DNA of 64,000 nucleotides from Microcaldota archaeon (GTDB taxonomy: Archaea; Micrarchaeota; Micrarchaeia; Micrarchaeales; CABMGC01), in assembly GCA_021818995.1 (NCBI GenBank), contig JAKASP010000001.1:93381-157380 (forward strand), in the 5' to 3' direction. The notes under the pieces were generated by a model that was not told where the DNA came from, did no database searches, and saw only the letters and a list, made by a program, of their open reading frames with translations. Below are positions 18,726-27,875 of the stretch, in pieces (within the stretch, counting starts at the first letter, position 1; each line of letters begins with the position of its first letter). The position numbers and the translations under genes are program-made.

Positions 18726-19202
18726 TCAGTTGAGCATCCATATGGAGAAGTTCAGCAAGGTGGCGAACGCGACCCAGAGCAGGTAGGGGATCAGCAGGTA
18801 GGCCGCTGACCTGGAGACCCTGCGGAACTCCGCGATTGTGAGCAGTATAGCCAGGAACAGGAGCACTATGTCGACCAGGCCGTAGAGCGGGGAGTGCAGG
18901 CCGAAGAAGAGGAAGGACCAGAAGACGTTGAGCGCTAGCTGGAGGTCGAAGGCCTGTAGCGCTACGCGCGCCCTCTTGTTCTTCTTTCTCGCCTCCCAGA
19001 CCAGATACAGCGCTATTCCGATGAGCGCGAAGAGTACGGTCCAGACCGGTGCGAAGACCCAGTTCGGGGGATTGAACGCCGGCTTGACCAGGCCTGCGTA
19101 CCAGGTGCCGATCGCCGGCAGGGTGAAGAGCGTGCCTATGTTCCCTATCAGCTCCACTATGACTATCGCTGCAATAAGCCCTATGGCCTGTTTCGCATTC
19201 AT
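18726..19202 (-). CDS. tspO: TspO/MBR-family protein
   Basis: [55 protein letters not shown]. Confidence 0.93.
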   Translation of the reverse strand: MNAKQAIGLIAAIVIVELIGNIGTLFTLPAIGTWYAGLVKPAFNPPNWVFAPVWTVLFALIGIALYLVWEARKKNKRARVALQAFDLQLALNVFWSFLFFGLHSPLYGLVDIVLLFLAILLTIAEFRRVSRSAAYLLIPYLLWVAFATLLNFSIWMLN

Positions 19203-19624
19203 GCCTTGCCCACTGCCTTCTTCACGAGCGCTGCGATCTTAGCCTCTTCGGAAGCGGTCAGCTTCTTCACAGCGTAGGAGATGGGCCACATGTTGCCCTC
19301 GTCTAGGTTCGCCTTGTCGCTGAAGCCCAGGGTCGCGTACCTGGCCTTGAACTTGCTCGCGTCCTGGAAGAAGCAGATGACCTTGTCGCCCTTCGTGTAT
19401 GCAGGCATCCCGTACCAGGTCCTCATCGTAAGCTGCGGCGCGCTGGCCTTGATTATGGAGTGTATGCGTTTGGCCATGGTGCGGTCCGGTTCAGGCATCT
19501 TGGCTATCTTCGCAAGTATGGCGCCCTCGCCCTCCGTTCCGGACCTTCGCTCCTCGAGGGTCTCCTTCATCGCCTCTATCTCCTCGCGGGTCAGCCCTGC
19601 GGACTTCGCGTTTGACTTCTTCAT
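19199..19624 (-). CDS. DUF1801-like (YdhG-type) protein
   Basis: [35 protein letters not shown]. Confidence 0.75.
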   Translation of the reverse strand: MKKSNAKSAGLTREEIEAMKETLEERRSGTEGEGAILAKIAKMPEPDRTMAKRIHSIIKASAPQLTMRTWYGMPAYTKGDKVICFFQDASKFKARYATLGFSDKANLDEGNMWPISYAVKKLTASEEAKIAALVKKAVGKA

Positions 19625-19707
19625 CTTATCCCACTCGTTCTATGCGCATCAGTACGGCGCTAAAAGATATATTCCTTACTCGCCCCTCCGCATGCCATGG
19701 TCATTAT

Positions 19708-19780
19708 CGGGGAGTTTGGGATTTGAACCCAAGTCATGTCCGCCCGAGGGACATAGCCTACCAAGCTAGCAGAACTCCCC
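19708..19780 (-). tRNA. tRNA-Pro (CGG)
   Basis: GGGGAGT/ACTCCCC acceptor, TGTCC-CTCGGGC-GGACA anticodon arm, TTGGG-TTCAAAT-CCCAA. Confidence 0.9.
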
Positions 19781-19834
19781 TTGATTTGAATCTTAGCACA
19801 AAAAAGTTAAATAGGTGAGAAGAAAGTCGGTTGT

Positions 19835-20122
19835 ATGGAGAAGGCAAGGTCTAGGTCCGGACTGGAAGAGTACTTGAAACATTACGGTTACGATCCGGGG
19901 CCGTTGGGACCCATCAACTACGGAGAGCACGTACCTCCAGATCTGCTTGATTTTTGCGCCGAAGGAGTGTTGAAGATGGAGGCGCTGTCGAAGCACAAGA
20001 GGCATATTGAAGAATGCGAGACCTGCCGGAGAAACTTTGAAGCGATTTTCCGCGTGCCTTACGGCGAAGGTCCTGGAAAAAAGAGCATACCTGAAAGAGG
20101 TTTGCCTGCTAGAAGGGTTTGA
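19835..20122 (+). CDS. Small Zn-finger-like (HxxxCxxC) protein
   Basis: HKRHIEECETCRRNFEAIF resembles anti-sigma-type zinc finger. Confidence 0.5.
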   Translation: MEKARSRSGLEEYLKHYGYDPGPLGPINYGEHVPPDLLDFCAEGVLKMEALSKHKRHIEECETCRRNFEAIFRVPYGEGPGKKSIPERGLPARRV

Positions 20123-20582
20123 TTAGAGCCTTTCTTATAACCTTCAGGATGAACTTGGGATCGGCGAAGACGTTCGTGTATAGGCGCCCGTTCTCTATGT
20201 CCGAGAGGCTGGCCCACCTGTACGCGGTGTTCTCGATGTTCTTCCTCACTGCTTTGGTCCTGGACCTGAATAGGTATAGGGTGTTGTAGAACTTCCTCTC
20301 GTGCTTCTCGTCTATCTTCAGCACCTCCGCGTATCTCCCTGCGAGTTCCAGATCTGCCCTTGCGATTCCTGCCTCCTCGAACACCTCCCTGTAAGCTGTC
20401 TCGTCCTCGCTCTCCCCCTCTTCCCTGTGTCCAGCCACGAAGGTCCAGACCCCTGGGTAGACTATGAAGGGCAGCCAGAGCCTCTTCATCACCAACACCT
20501 TATTGGAATTGAGTATTATGGCTGTTATTCCCTGCATCCTGACCAGTTTGAACCCAGGGTATGCTTTCCGTTCGGACATCAT
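20109..20582 (-). CDS. NUDIX hydrolase
   Basis: GHREEGESEDETAYREVFEEAGI Nudix box. Confidence 0.92.
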   Translation of the reverse strand: MMSERKAYPGFKLVRMQGITAIILNSNKVLVMKRLWLPFIVYPGVWTFVAGHREEGESEDETAYREVFEEAGIARADLELAGRYAEVLKIDEKHERKFYNTLYLFRSRTKAVRKNIENTAYRWASLSDIENGRLYTNVFADPKFILKVIRKALIKPF

Positions 20583-20611
20583 AAATATTTATCATGAAAA
20601 CGTTATAAGAG

Positions 20612-21832
20612 GTGGCGATAGTGTTCGAGGCAGAGCAGCTTTCGGTCAGGCGTACGCCGATCGCTTACCTCAACATGAGGAACCCGCAGCTGCTCAAGTA
20701 CTACTATAAGTTCAAGACACTGAGCCTGATAGACAAGGAGGAGATAAGCGGGTCAAGCCCGCCGGACATCTTCATAGGCAGGATAGGCTATCCGAACGTC
20801 TACGTGGGGCCGCTGGTTCCGCCCATACTTGGCGACACGAGCGAGATGGGAATGCCGGAGACCTGGGTGAACAAGACCATACCGGAGATAGTAGAGGCGA
20901 GGAGCATGCTCGTCAGGGGCATGCTGAAGGAGAACATACACAACGTGGAGAGCGGCAGGGTGAGCGGCATGCTCCAGGAGCTGGCCATAGCTGACAGGTA
21001 CGCGGGAGTGGACATGAAGCTGACGCACAGGCCCAACCTCACGGTCAAGTTCGACGAGAACAGCCAGCCTTTTGGGCCAAGCGCGCCGCTCAGGGAGATG
21101 GCGATAGGGAACACGAAGGCGAACAGGCAGATGGAGAAGGCGTACTTCGACACCGCTATGGGCGCGGCGACGGGCATGGTGGAGCTCTACGAGAAGGGGG
21201 TGGAGGTGTCAAGGATACAGAAGATCCTGGCCGCGGGCGGGCTGGGACTGAAGAACAACAGGAAGTTCGTGCCCACAAGGTGGAGCATAACGGCAGTGGA
21301 CGACACGCTGGGCAAGTACAAGCTGAAGGAGGTGAAGCAGAGCGACAGCATAGAGCAGATAACGGTCTTCGAGGACGTTGCATTGGACAACAGGTGGCTC
21401 GTGCTCCTCTTCCCAGGAGCCTGGAGCTACGAGCTGGTTGAGGCGTGGTACCCGAACACGATCTGGAACCAGGACACGAAGAACATAGCCATATTCTCGA
21501 GCAGCGAGTTCTTCGCAGGCAGGAAGACCTACGCAGAGATAGGTGGGTGCTATTACGCGGCGAGGCTGGCCACGTCAGAGTACCTTGACAAGATAGGAAA
21601 GCAGGCGAGGGCGGTGATACTGAGGGAGACGCATCCTGGCTACATCATGCCCGTAGGCGTGTGGAACGTGCGCGAGCACGTCCGCGCAGCGCTGAAGAAG
21701 GAGCCGCTGCACTTTGACTCTCTGCAGAGCACGCTGAACTTCGTTGGAGTAAAGATGGCGATACCTGTGAACGAGTGGATAAAGAACAGCGCGGTGCTGA
21801 GAGACATAATTCATCAGCGCGTTTTGGCGTAG
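20612..21832 (+). CDS. Nre-family archaeal DNA-repair protein
   Basis: IFIGRIGYPNVYVGPLVPP, archaeal Nre pattern and C-terminal region. Confidence 0.85.
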   Translation: MAIVFEAEQLSVRRTPIAYLNMRNPQLLKYYYKFKTLSLIDKEEISGSSPPDIFIGRIGYPNVYVGPLVPPILGDTSEMGMPETWVNKTIPEIVEARSMLVRGMLKENIHNVESGRVSGMLQELAIADRYAGVDMKLTHRPNLTVKFDENSQPFGPSAPLREMAIGNTKANRQMEKAYFDTAMGAATGMVELYEKGVEVSRIQKILAAGGLGLKNNRKFVPTRWSITAVDDTLGKYKLKEVKQSDSIEQITVFEDVALDNRWLVLLFPGAWSYELVEAWYPNTIWNQDTKNIAIFSSSEFFAGRKTYAEIGGCYYAARLATSEYLDKIGKQARAVILRETHPGYIMPVGVWNVREHVRAALKKEPLHFDSLQSTLNFVGVKMAIPVNEWIKNSAVLRDIIHQRVLA

Positions 21833-21963
21833 ACACCCTCTCTGTCGCAAATATAGAAGAATATAAGAGAAGAAAAGGAGAGTAAGATTTATAACAAAGT
21901 TGGGGAAATTGGCTGATTGAAATGATACTAAAGTATATAAACTCATACTTACATAAAAGAATT

Positions 21964-22010
21964 ACGCAAAATGCGTTCTGGCAACGCTATACAAGAAGCC
22001 AACTGCTTCT
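21964..22010. promoter_or_regulatory. Two small inverted repeats upstream of MTase operon (ACGC-aaaat-GCGT; AGAAGC-caact-GCTTCT)
   Basis: Read directly at 21964-21976 and 21994-22010; TATA-like gtatataaac just upstream. Confidence 0.4.
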
Positions 22011-22045
22011 GGGTGACATTTCAATGTTAGCGAAGCCAATGCAAT

Positions 22046-23155
22046 GTGGTGCTTAATATGACAAAGAATAGCTCCAAATTTAAAGTTATGGACCTGTTTT
22101 CTGGAGCCGGAGGCTTGAGCTTTGGCTTTCAAAAAGCAGGATTTGAAATTTCTGTCGCAATCGACAACGATCCAAATCTGATAGTAACTCACCAGAAGAA
22201 CTTCCCTGACGCCGCAGGGGTAACCCAAAACCTATTTGCTTTTGGGCCGGAATCTTTTTCAAAAGCATTCGGATTCGGAAAGGGGGATTTAGAAGGGATA
22301 ATAGGCGGCCCACCGTGCCAGGGATTTTCGCTTGCAGGTCCAAGGAATTTCTATGATGAAAGGAACAGACTATACGTGTCTTTCATCGAGTATGTCAAAT
22401 TCTTCAGACCCAGTTTTTTCCTTATAGAAAATGTTCCCGGGCTCGCTGGCTTATTCAATGGCCAGGTAAGAAACAGGATAGTAACAGAATTCACGCGGAT
22501 GGGCTATAAAGTAAATTCCAAGATCTTACTTGCATCTGACTACGGGGTGCCTCAAGATAGAAGGCGAATCTTTTTTGTGGGTATGATAGAGGAAATGTTT
22601 AGTTTTCCAGATCCAACATATGTTTCCCTTCAGAACAAACAGAAAAGAATAGCATCCAAAAAGGAAAAAGTAACTGTGAGGGATGCGATAAATGACTTAC
22701 CTCTGTTGAAAAATGAACTCGGAGCCGAGGAAATGCCGTATCCAACGGGTCCTAAAAGCGATTATCAGAAAATGATCAGGGTGAACTCAGATATGATCCA
22801 CAATCATGTTGCAACCAAACATACAGAACAAACAACGAAGATAATCTCATTAGTTCCTCAAGGAAAGAATTACAAAAGTCTACCTAGAGCTTTGCAAAAA
22901 GTCAGAAATTTCCATGTGGCCTGGACAAGGCTTCACTACGATAAACCCTCCCCGACTATCGATACGGGCCACCGGCATCACTTCCATCCGGAAGCAAACA
23001 GAGTGTTGACGGTCAGAGAATCGGCACGAATTCAATCGTTTCCTGATACATTTATATTCTATGGAAGTAAGACATCACAGTACAAGCAAGTCGGAAATGC
23101 TGTTCCGCCGTTGCTTGCCCAAGTAATTGCTGAGGAAATAAAGAGGAGGTTGTGA
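22046..23155 (+). CDS. C5-cytosine DNA methyltransferase (M1)
   Basis: DLFSGAGGLSFGFQKAGF (I), GGPPCQGFS (IV), ENVPG (VI), PQDRRRIFFVG (VIII), VGNAVPPLLA (X); alternative ATG at 22058. Confidence 0.96.
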   Translation: MVLNMTKNSSKFKVMDLFSGAGGLSFGFQKAGFEISVAIDNDPNLIVTHQKNFPDAAGVTQNLFAFGPESFSKAFGFGKGDLEGIIGGPPCQGFSLAGPRNFYDERNRLYVSFIEYVKFFRPSFFLIENVPGLAGLFNGQVRNRIVTEFTRMGYKVNSKILLASDYGVPQDRRRIFFVGMIEEMFSFPDPTYVSLQNKQKRIASKKEKVTVRDAINDLPLLKNELGAEEMPYPTGPKSDYQKMIRVNSDMIHNHVATKHTEQTTKIISLVPQGKNYKSLPRALQKVRNFHVAWTRLHYDKPSPTIDTGHRHHFHPEANRVLTVRESARIQSFPDTFIFYGSKTSQYKQVGNAVPPLLAQVIAEEIKRRL

Positions 23156-23239
23156 CCTACGACGAGATATAGCATTCCACACGAATATGACTTCAGACTC
23201 CACCACATACGACCCAGATTTAAGGGGAATGTAGAAAGG

Positions 23240-24589
23240 GTGCTACTGTTTTTGTCGAATGAAATTGTAAATCTTCCAGAGCTTCCCAAAGCCGAGTTCA
23301 TAAGACGCCTCAATCAATCCATAAAGCTCTTTCCAGGAAACGCTTCAAAGAAACTCAAAACTATTAATAACTGGAGAACTGAAATATCGGCTCTTTTTGC
23401 GCTGGTAACTTACGATCCAAAAAGCGATCTGATGGCTCCTGGTGCAGTAGCCCAGAAACTTGCAAAAACCCAAGATCTCGTACAGTTTTTTAAGATATTT
23501 CTTTACTCGTTCCAGTATCACGGCGGACACCTTAAACCCCAAGAAACTAAGAAATACATAGAAAAGGGCATAAGATTCAAACCTGCAAAATACATCCTGC
23601 AATTGCTTATTGAATCAGAGAAAAATGATGGCAAGCGTGCATACATCAATAAGGCAGAGGCGACGTATTGTATTTTCAACGATTTACGAGTCACAGCGAG
23701 TGGTAGGAGCGTTAAGAAGACATTACAACTTATAGTAGATAATAGAAAGAGAGAGCTTGCATATGATTGGGCCGGAGACAAAATACGCTATGCCGGAGAC
23801 ATCTTAGACTATCTTGTACTGGGCAACCTGTTGAAAAGAAATGGTGACAAGTACTATCTCAACAAGGCAGAGTTTGAAGCAATAACGACGTTCATAAGGA
23901 GCAAAGAATGGTATTCTGGATATGATCGCTTTTATGCGAAGAAATTTTCTGTGCAGAATTTGAGATCGGTACAGAATGAGTGGTTTAACTATGCAAATCA
24001 AATCGCAAAAAGGATTTCGTTCGAGACCGACGTTCTATCACTTATCGGACAAGAACAAAAGACTCTTGTTTCTCCGAAAATCATAACTCCGGAGGCAATT
24101 GTCGAAATGCTCCAGAAAGTGGAAGCAAGAGTCGAAGTCAAGACCAAGGAGATAGGAGATAAAGGCGAAGGTCTTGTATACGGCCATGAGTGCATGAGGC
24201 TCAAGTTGGGCGGAAGGTCAAACTTGATAGCAAAAGTCGTATGCATACCGAACCAATTCAGCATGGGCTTTGATATCCGCTCATTTGAACTCGACTCTCA
24301 GGCAACAAACAGGTTTATCGAAGTAAAAACCTCAATAAGCAATGTTGCAATAGAGTTCAATCAGTTTCACTTAACAGATAATGAGTGGAACGCCGCGCAG
24401 ACCCTAAAGGAAAGATATTACGTTTATCGTTTGGCGATAAACAGGAAAGGCATTACACTTTTCGTCATAAGAGACCCAGTAGATATGTATAAGAAAAGTT
24501 TATTGGTAATAACACTATCAAACGGTGCAGAAGTAAAATTCTCTGATAAATCGGGAAAGTATGAAAAGTTGATGTTATGGGAAAAATAA
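23240..24589 (+). CDS. Putative restriction endonuclease with C-terminal DUF3883-like (PD-(D/E)XK-type) domain; true N-terminus probably upstream (~23159)
   Basis: MGFDIRSFELDSQATNRFIEVKTS core; position between two MTases; frame open back to MTase1 stop. Confidence 0.72.
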   Translation: MLLFLSNEIVNLPELPKAEFIRRLNQSIKLFPGNASKKLKTINNWRTEISALFALVTYDPKSDLMAPGAVAQKLAKTQDLVQFFKIFLYSFQYHGGHLKPQETKKYIEKGIRFKPAKYILQLLIESEKNDGKRAYINKAEATYCIFNDLRVTASGRSVKKTLQLIVDNRKRELAYDWAGDKIRYAGDILDYLVLGNLLKRNGDKYYLNKAEFEAITTFIRSKEWYSGYDRFYAKKFSVQNLRSVQNEWFNYANQIAKRISFETDVLSLIGQEQKTLVSPKIITPEAIVEMLQKVEARVEVKTKEIGDKGEGLVYGHECMRLKLGGRSNLIAKVVCIPNQFSMGFDIRSFELDSQATNRFIEVKTSISNVAIEFNQFHLTDNEWNAAQTLKERYYVYRLAINRKGITLFVIRDPVDMYKKSLLVITLSNGAEVKFSDKSGKYEKLMLWEK

Positions 24590-25608
24590 AGGTCGCTTCA
24601 ATCTTTTGTGGAATCGGGGGAACTGATGTTGGGATGACAGGTGGCTTTCATTTTCTGGGTAAATTTTATCCAAAATTACCTGTAGAGATAGTATATGCAA
24701 ATGATAACTATGTTGAGGCATGCAATATTTTCGAATCTAATTTCAAGCTCGATTGCGATCGAAGAGACATTAGGGGTGTGTTACCAGACGAAATACCAGA
24801 CCACGATGTACTTACTGCCGGATTTCCTTGCCAATCATTTTCGATAGTCGCTCAAAACCCACCCCGGCTGGGATATACGTCGGTGGAAGGAAAACTTTTC
24901 TTTGAAATAGTCAGAATCCTTAAAGACAAACAGCCGAAAGCATTTATTGCAGAGAACGTTAAGGGCATTCTTTCTGCCAATAAAGGGCAGGCACTTCCGC
25001 TGATCCTGCAAGAACTAACCGATGCCGGTTACAACGTAACGTATAGGCTACTTAATGCGGCGGAATGGGGCGTGCCTCAAAAGAGAGAGAGAGTATTCAT
25101 CATAGGAATAAGAAAGGACATAAAGGCAGAACTTAATTTTCCAGTGCTGAAAAAGATAAAGAAGGTGATTCCACTAAAGAAAGTGATATTGAAAAGTTCC
25201 GAGGTGGAAAGCAGGTACTTCTTCAGTAAAAGAGCGGTAGACGGACTAATCAAATCCAGTCCTATTATGAATAAGGGCAGGGCACAGAACATTAATGGAC
25301 CGTGCTCAACGGTTACCTCGCACCTCTCCAAAGTCAGTTTGAACAGCGTAGATCCCGTACTGAAGGTTGGCAAAAGATACAGGAGGTTCACTCCAAGAGA
25401 AGTAGCTAGAATCCAGTCCTTCCCGGAAAGCTTCAAGCTTGTAGGAAGCGATTTTCACCAGTATAAAGGAATTGGAAATGCGATACCGCCCGTATTAATG
25501 TGGTACGTTGGCAAAGAAGTCATTGAGGTCATAAAGGAAGCCGGAAGAGCAAAAGCTAAAGCTGATTCACGCTATGCTCCCATACCCGTATTACTCTCCA
25601 ACCAGTAG
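24577..25608 (+). CDS. C5-cytosine DNA methyltransferase (M2)
   Basis: SIFCGIGGTDVGM (I), AGFPCQSFS (IV), AENVKGI (VI), PQKRERVFIIG (VIII), IGNAIPPVL (X); start overlaps nuclease stop by 13 nt. Confidence 0.95.
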   Translation: MGKIKVASIFCGIGGTDVGMTGGFHFLGKFYPKLPVEIVYANDNYVEACNIFESNFKLDCDRRDIRGVLPDEIPDHDVLTAGFPCQSFSIVAQNPPRLGYTSVEGKLFFEIVRILKDKQPKAFIAENVKGILSANKGQALPLILQELTDAGYNVTYRLLNAAEWGVPQKRERVFIIGIRKDIKAELNFPVLKKIKKVIPLKKVILKSSEVESRYFFSKRAVDGLIKSSPIMNKGRAQNINGPCSTVTSHLSKVSLNSVDPVLKVGKRYRRFTPREVARIQSFPESFKLVGSDFHQYKGIGNAIPPVLMWYVGKEVIEVIKEAGRAKAKADSRYAPIPVLLSNQ

Positions 25609-25912
25609 ATCTTAAGTGTTTGTTTACTTGTCTGTCTCTTTCCATATTCTTCCTTATTTTCGGGATCCAATAACTTTTGCGAGATTTTGGAGCTGTGTAG
25701 TGCTCTAGACATCCGTGCCAGAAGCAGCCGTCAATGAAGATTACTATTTTCGCTTTTTTGTTTGCAAAATCAGGGTTGCCATATATTCCATTTGGTTGAT
25801 GCGCAAAGCCTAAAATTCTGAGAGGTTTTTTAAGTTTAAGTTCAGGAATTGTATGAGATCTTTTTATTCTAGACATGTTGTAGCTTCTTTGTTTGGCAGT
25901 CAGAACGTCCAT
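25556..25912 (-). CDS. vsr: Very-short-patch-repair (Vsr) endonuclease
   Basis: RSYNMSRIKRSHTIPELKLKK, FIDGCFWHGCLEH, GWRVIRVWEHSV; 3' end overlaps M2 by 53 bp on the opposite strand. Confidence 0.93.
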   Translation of the reverse strand: MDVLTAKQRSYNMSRIKRSHTIPELKLKKPLRILGFAHQPNGIYGNPDFANKKAKIVIFIDGCFWHGCLEHYTAPKSRKSYWIPKIRKNMERDRQVNKHLRSTGWRVIRVWEHSVNQL

Positions 25913-25915
25913 GCA

Positions 25916-26485
25916 CTAAAGCCCCACATTTTCTACTGTTTGAGCCGGCATAGGATGATTTTCTAGCCATAGTTTAAATTCTGATATGAAATTTTCCGCG
26001 CCTTTATATAGTTCGTAACAGTCTTCAAGGCTCTTGTCAAGGCTGCCGGACAAGTACCCTTTGTGTAATATCTGATTTCTGGTCATGAACAGCTGCATAA
26101 ATGAGACGGCATCATCTTGCAAGGATGTGTTATTTTGTATCTCAGAGAAACAGGCATCTTTAAAAGTTTCGCCCCATTTACCGAGGAATCTTTTAATTCC
26201 TGGATAAGATAACTGCCGTTTATCAATATCAAGCAGCCTAAACAACCCTCTTTCTAGAATTTCGGTATTCACTAACTCAGGAACTGCGGCGCTTTTAGAC
26301 TGTGCTCCGATAAACTCTTTTATTATGCTTTTTAGCTGCACTTCGATTTGACTTTCGCCACTTATAATTAGCATCTTTTTTATATTGTCCTCAAGATAAA
26401 TAGAGAATGACGGTTCTGTTTTTTGTACGTTAGATAGTACTTTGCTAAAGAAATCGTACAGATCATCGATATTTTCTAGAGGCAT
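25916..26485 (-). CDS. HEPN-like protein (RNxxxH motif), putative RNase of a defence module
   Basis: MTRNQILHKGY matches HEPN R-x4-H motif in a helical context; operonic with DUF262 and Vsr. Confidence 0.55.
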   Translation of the reverse strand: MPLENIDDLYDFFSKVLSNVQKTEPSFSIYLEDNIKKMLIISGESQIEVQLKSIIKEFIGAQSKSAAVPELVNTEILERGLFRLLDIDKRQLSYPGIKRFLGKWGETFKDACFSEIQNNTSLQDDAVSFMQLFMTRNQILHKGYLSGSLDKSLEDCYELYKGAENFISEFKLWLENHPMPAQTVENVGL

Positions 26486-26507
26486 ACTCTCGCTCTACTG
26501 AAAGAGT

Positions 26508-27677
26508 TCAGATAAGTAATTCTGAAGCTCTTCTAAGCCGCGTTTGCACATTTTTGATATCGGTTGTGCCGGTGGTGCTTGCTTGCTGGAACTCACCATC
26601 ATTTTTTAAGTTTTGCAGTTTCCTTGCATCCATATCGTGTACTTCTAGGTTTCTTTTCTTGAAAGCTTCGTTGCAAGCGGCAAAAAATACGGCTTCATAA
26701 ATGGAGATGCTGAAACGGTTAGATAATGCTGAGTTGAATGGTTTTGCTGGTAATTTTGAAGCTTTGTCTACGAAGGTCTCGAATAGTTGCTTAAGATATG
26801 TGATATCTTCTTTTTTATAATCTTTAGAAAACTGAGCGAATTTATTTAAGAATGCAATCATGGATTTCTTCTTATACTCTTCTGATTTGGCTAACATTGC
26901 AAATCCTCGAAGTAGAATTTCAACGTCTCTCATTCGCAGATCCGGCTGCTCCGAAGTCAATTTTCTCCAATTTTCATTTAGATTAATTTCTGAAAGCATA
27001 TGCAAAAACGGAGAATCAAATAAGCTCATTCGGATCTCTTGCGGAGTTAAGTTTACCCCTCCTGTGTTTAACCTGTAAAATATTTCATATATAGCTGACT
27101 CATTTGGAGGTTCTATCTGTCTTACAATTATGCTTCTTATAGTTCTGAGATCGAAAGTTTTCTTGTCGTTTGTTTCTAGAGTTGAATAATTTTTGCCATT
27201 TAATCTGCTCTGGTAGAGGTTTGATTCCAACCTTAGATTGAAATCAATAAAATACTCATTATTTGCAAATATCTCTTCGGGTATTTTGCCGTGTTTATCG
27301 AATATGCCTCTTAGTTCTATTCTTTTTTCGTCTCTCGGAAATCGCTTAGAAATGAAATAATAAATGCTTAAAAGGCGCTGTTGGCCGTCTATAACAGAAA
27401 ATTTATCTTTCTCGTTTTCATAAAGGAATATTTGAGGTATGGGAATTCCTATGATAATTGATTCTATCAATTTTGATGCTCTTTTGATATCCCAAACAAA
27501 ATTTCTTTGAAATTCGGCTATATCTATGTTGCCTTCTGTAATGAAGTTGAAAAAGGTTGCTGTATTAAAATCGTTTGCAGAAACGTTGAGTTTAAAATTA
27601 GGTGGGTAAAGATCCTCTTCTTCCTCTTCTGTTTTAATATCTTCTTTATCTATCCATTCAGAATTTTCTTCTGTCAT
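26508..27677 (-). CDS. DUF262 (ParB/GmrS-like) protein without C-terminal HNH domain
   Basis: DIAEFQRNFVWDIKRASKLIESIIIGIPIPQIFLYE...FSVIDGQQRLLSIYYF. Confidence 0.88.
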   Translation of the reverse strand: MTEENSEWIDKEDIKTEEEEEDLYPPNFKLNVSANDFNTATFFNFITEGNIDIAEFQRNFVWDIKRASKLIESIIIGIPIPQIFLYENEKDKFSVIDGQQRLLSIYYFISKRFPRDEKRIELRGIFDKHGKIPEEIFANNEYFIDFNLRLESNLYQSRLNGKNYSTLETNDKKTFDLRTIRSIIVRQIEPPNESAIYEIFYRLNTGGVNLTPQEIRMSLFDSPFLHMLSEINLNENWRKLTSEQPDLRMRDVEILLRGFAMLAKSEEYKKKSMIAFLNKFAQFSKDYKKEDITYLKQLFETFVDKASKLPAKPFNSALSNRFSISIYEAVFFAACNEAFKKRNLEVHDMDARKLQNLKNDGEFQQASTTGTTDIKNVQTRLRRASELLI

Positions 27678-27700
27678 GAATAAGATATGTCACTCAACAA

Positions 27701-27854
27701 TTAAGAAAGTTTGTAATCAGGTCCATAACTGCTTTGGCATGCGTGTAATGCCTCACATGCCTCCCCCTGCACAATCTCCAGGGTGCTTCCCTTGATGTAC
27801 CCGTTGAATATAGAGGCGTACTTTACCAGCGCTTCTTTCCATAGCAAACAAAAG
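27701..27854 (-). pseudogene. Possible gene-tail remnant (…KEALVKYASIFNGYIKGSTLEIVQGEACEALHACQSSYGPDYKLS*)
   Basis: Start-less 3' open frame with native GC-rich codon choice at right border of AT-rich island. Confidence 0.3.
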
Positions 27855-27875
27855 CCTTTTCTTCCCTATATCTCC

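Noticed and set aside
23153-23155. Selenocysteine or pyrrolysine recoding at the M1 stop
   Set aside because: No SECIS-like structure recognised and position is not catalytic; ordinary reinitiation or readthrough is simpler.
22046-27677. Defence island as a prophage or integrative element with its own integrase
   Set aside because: No integrase, transposase, phage structural gene, flanking tRNA or obvious direct repeats at its borders.
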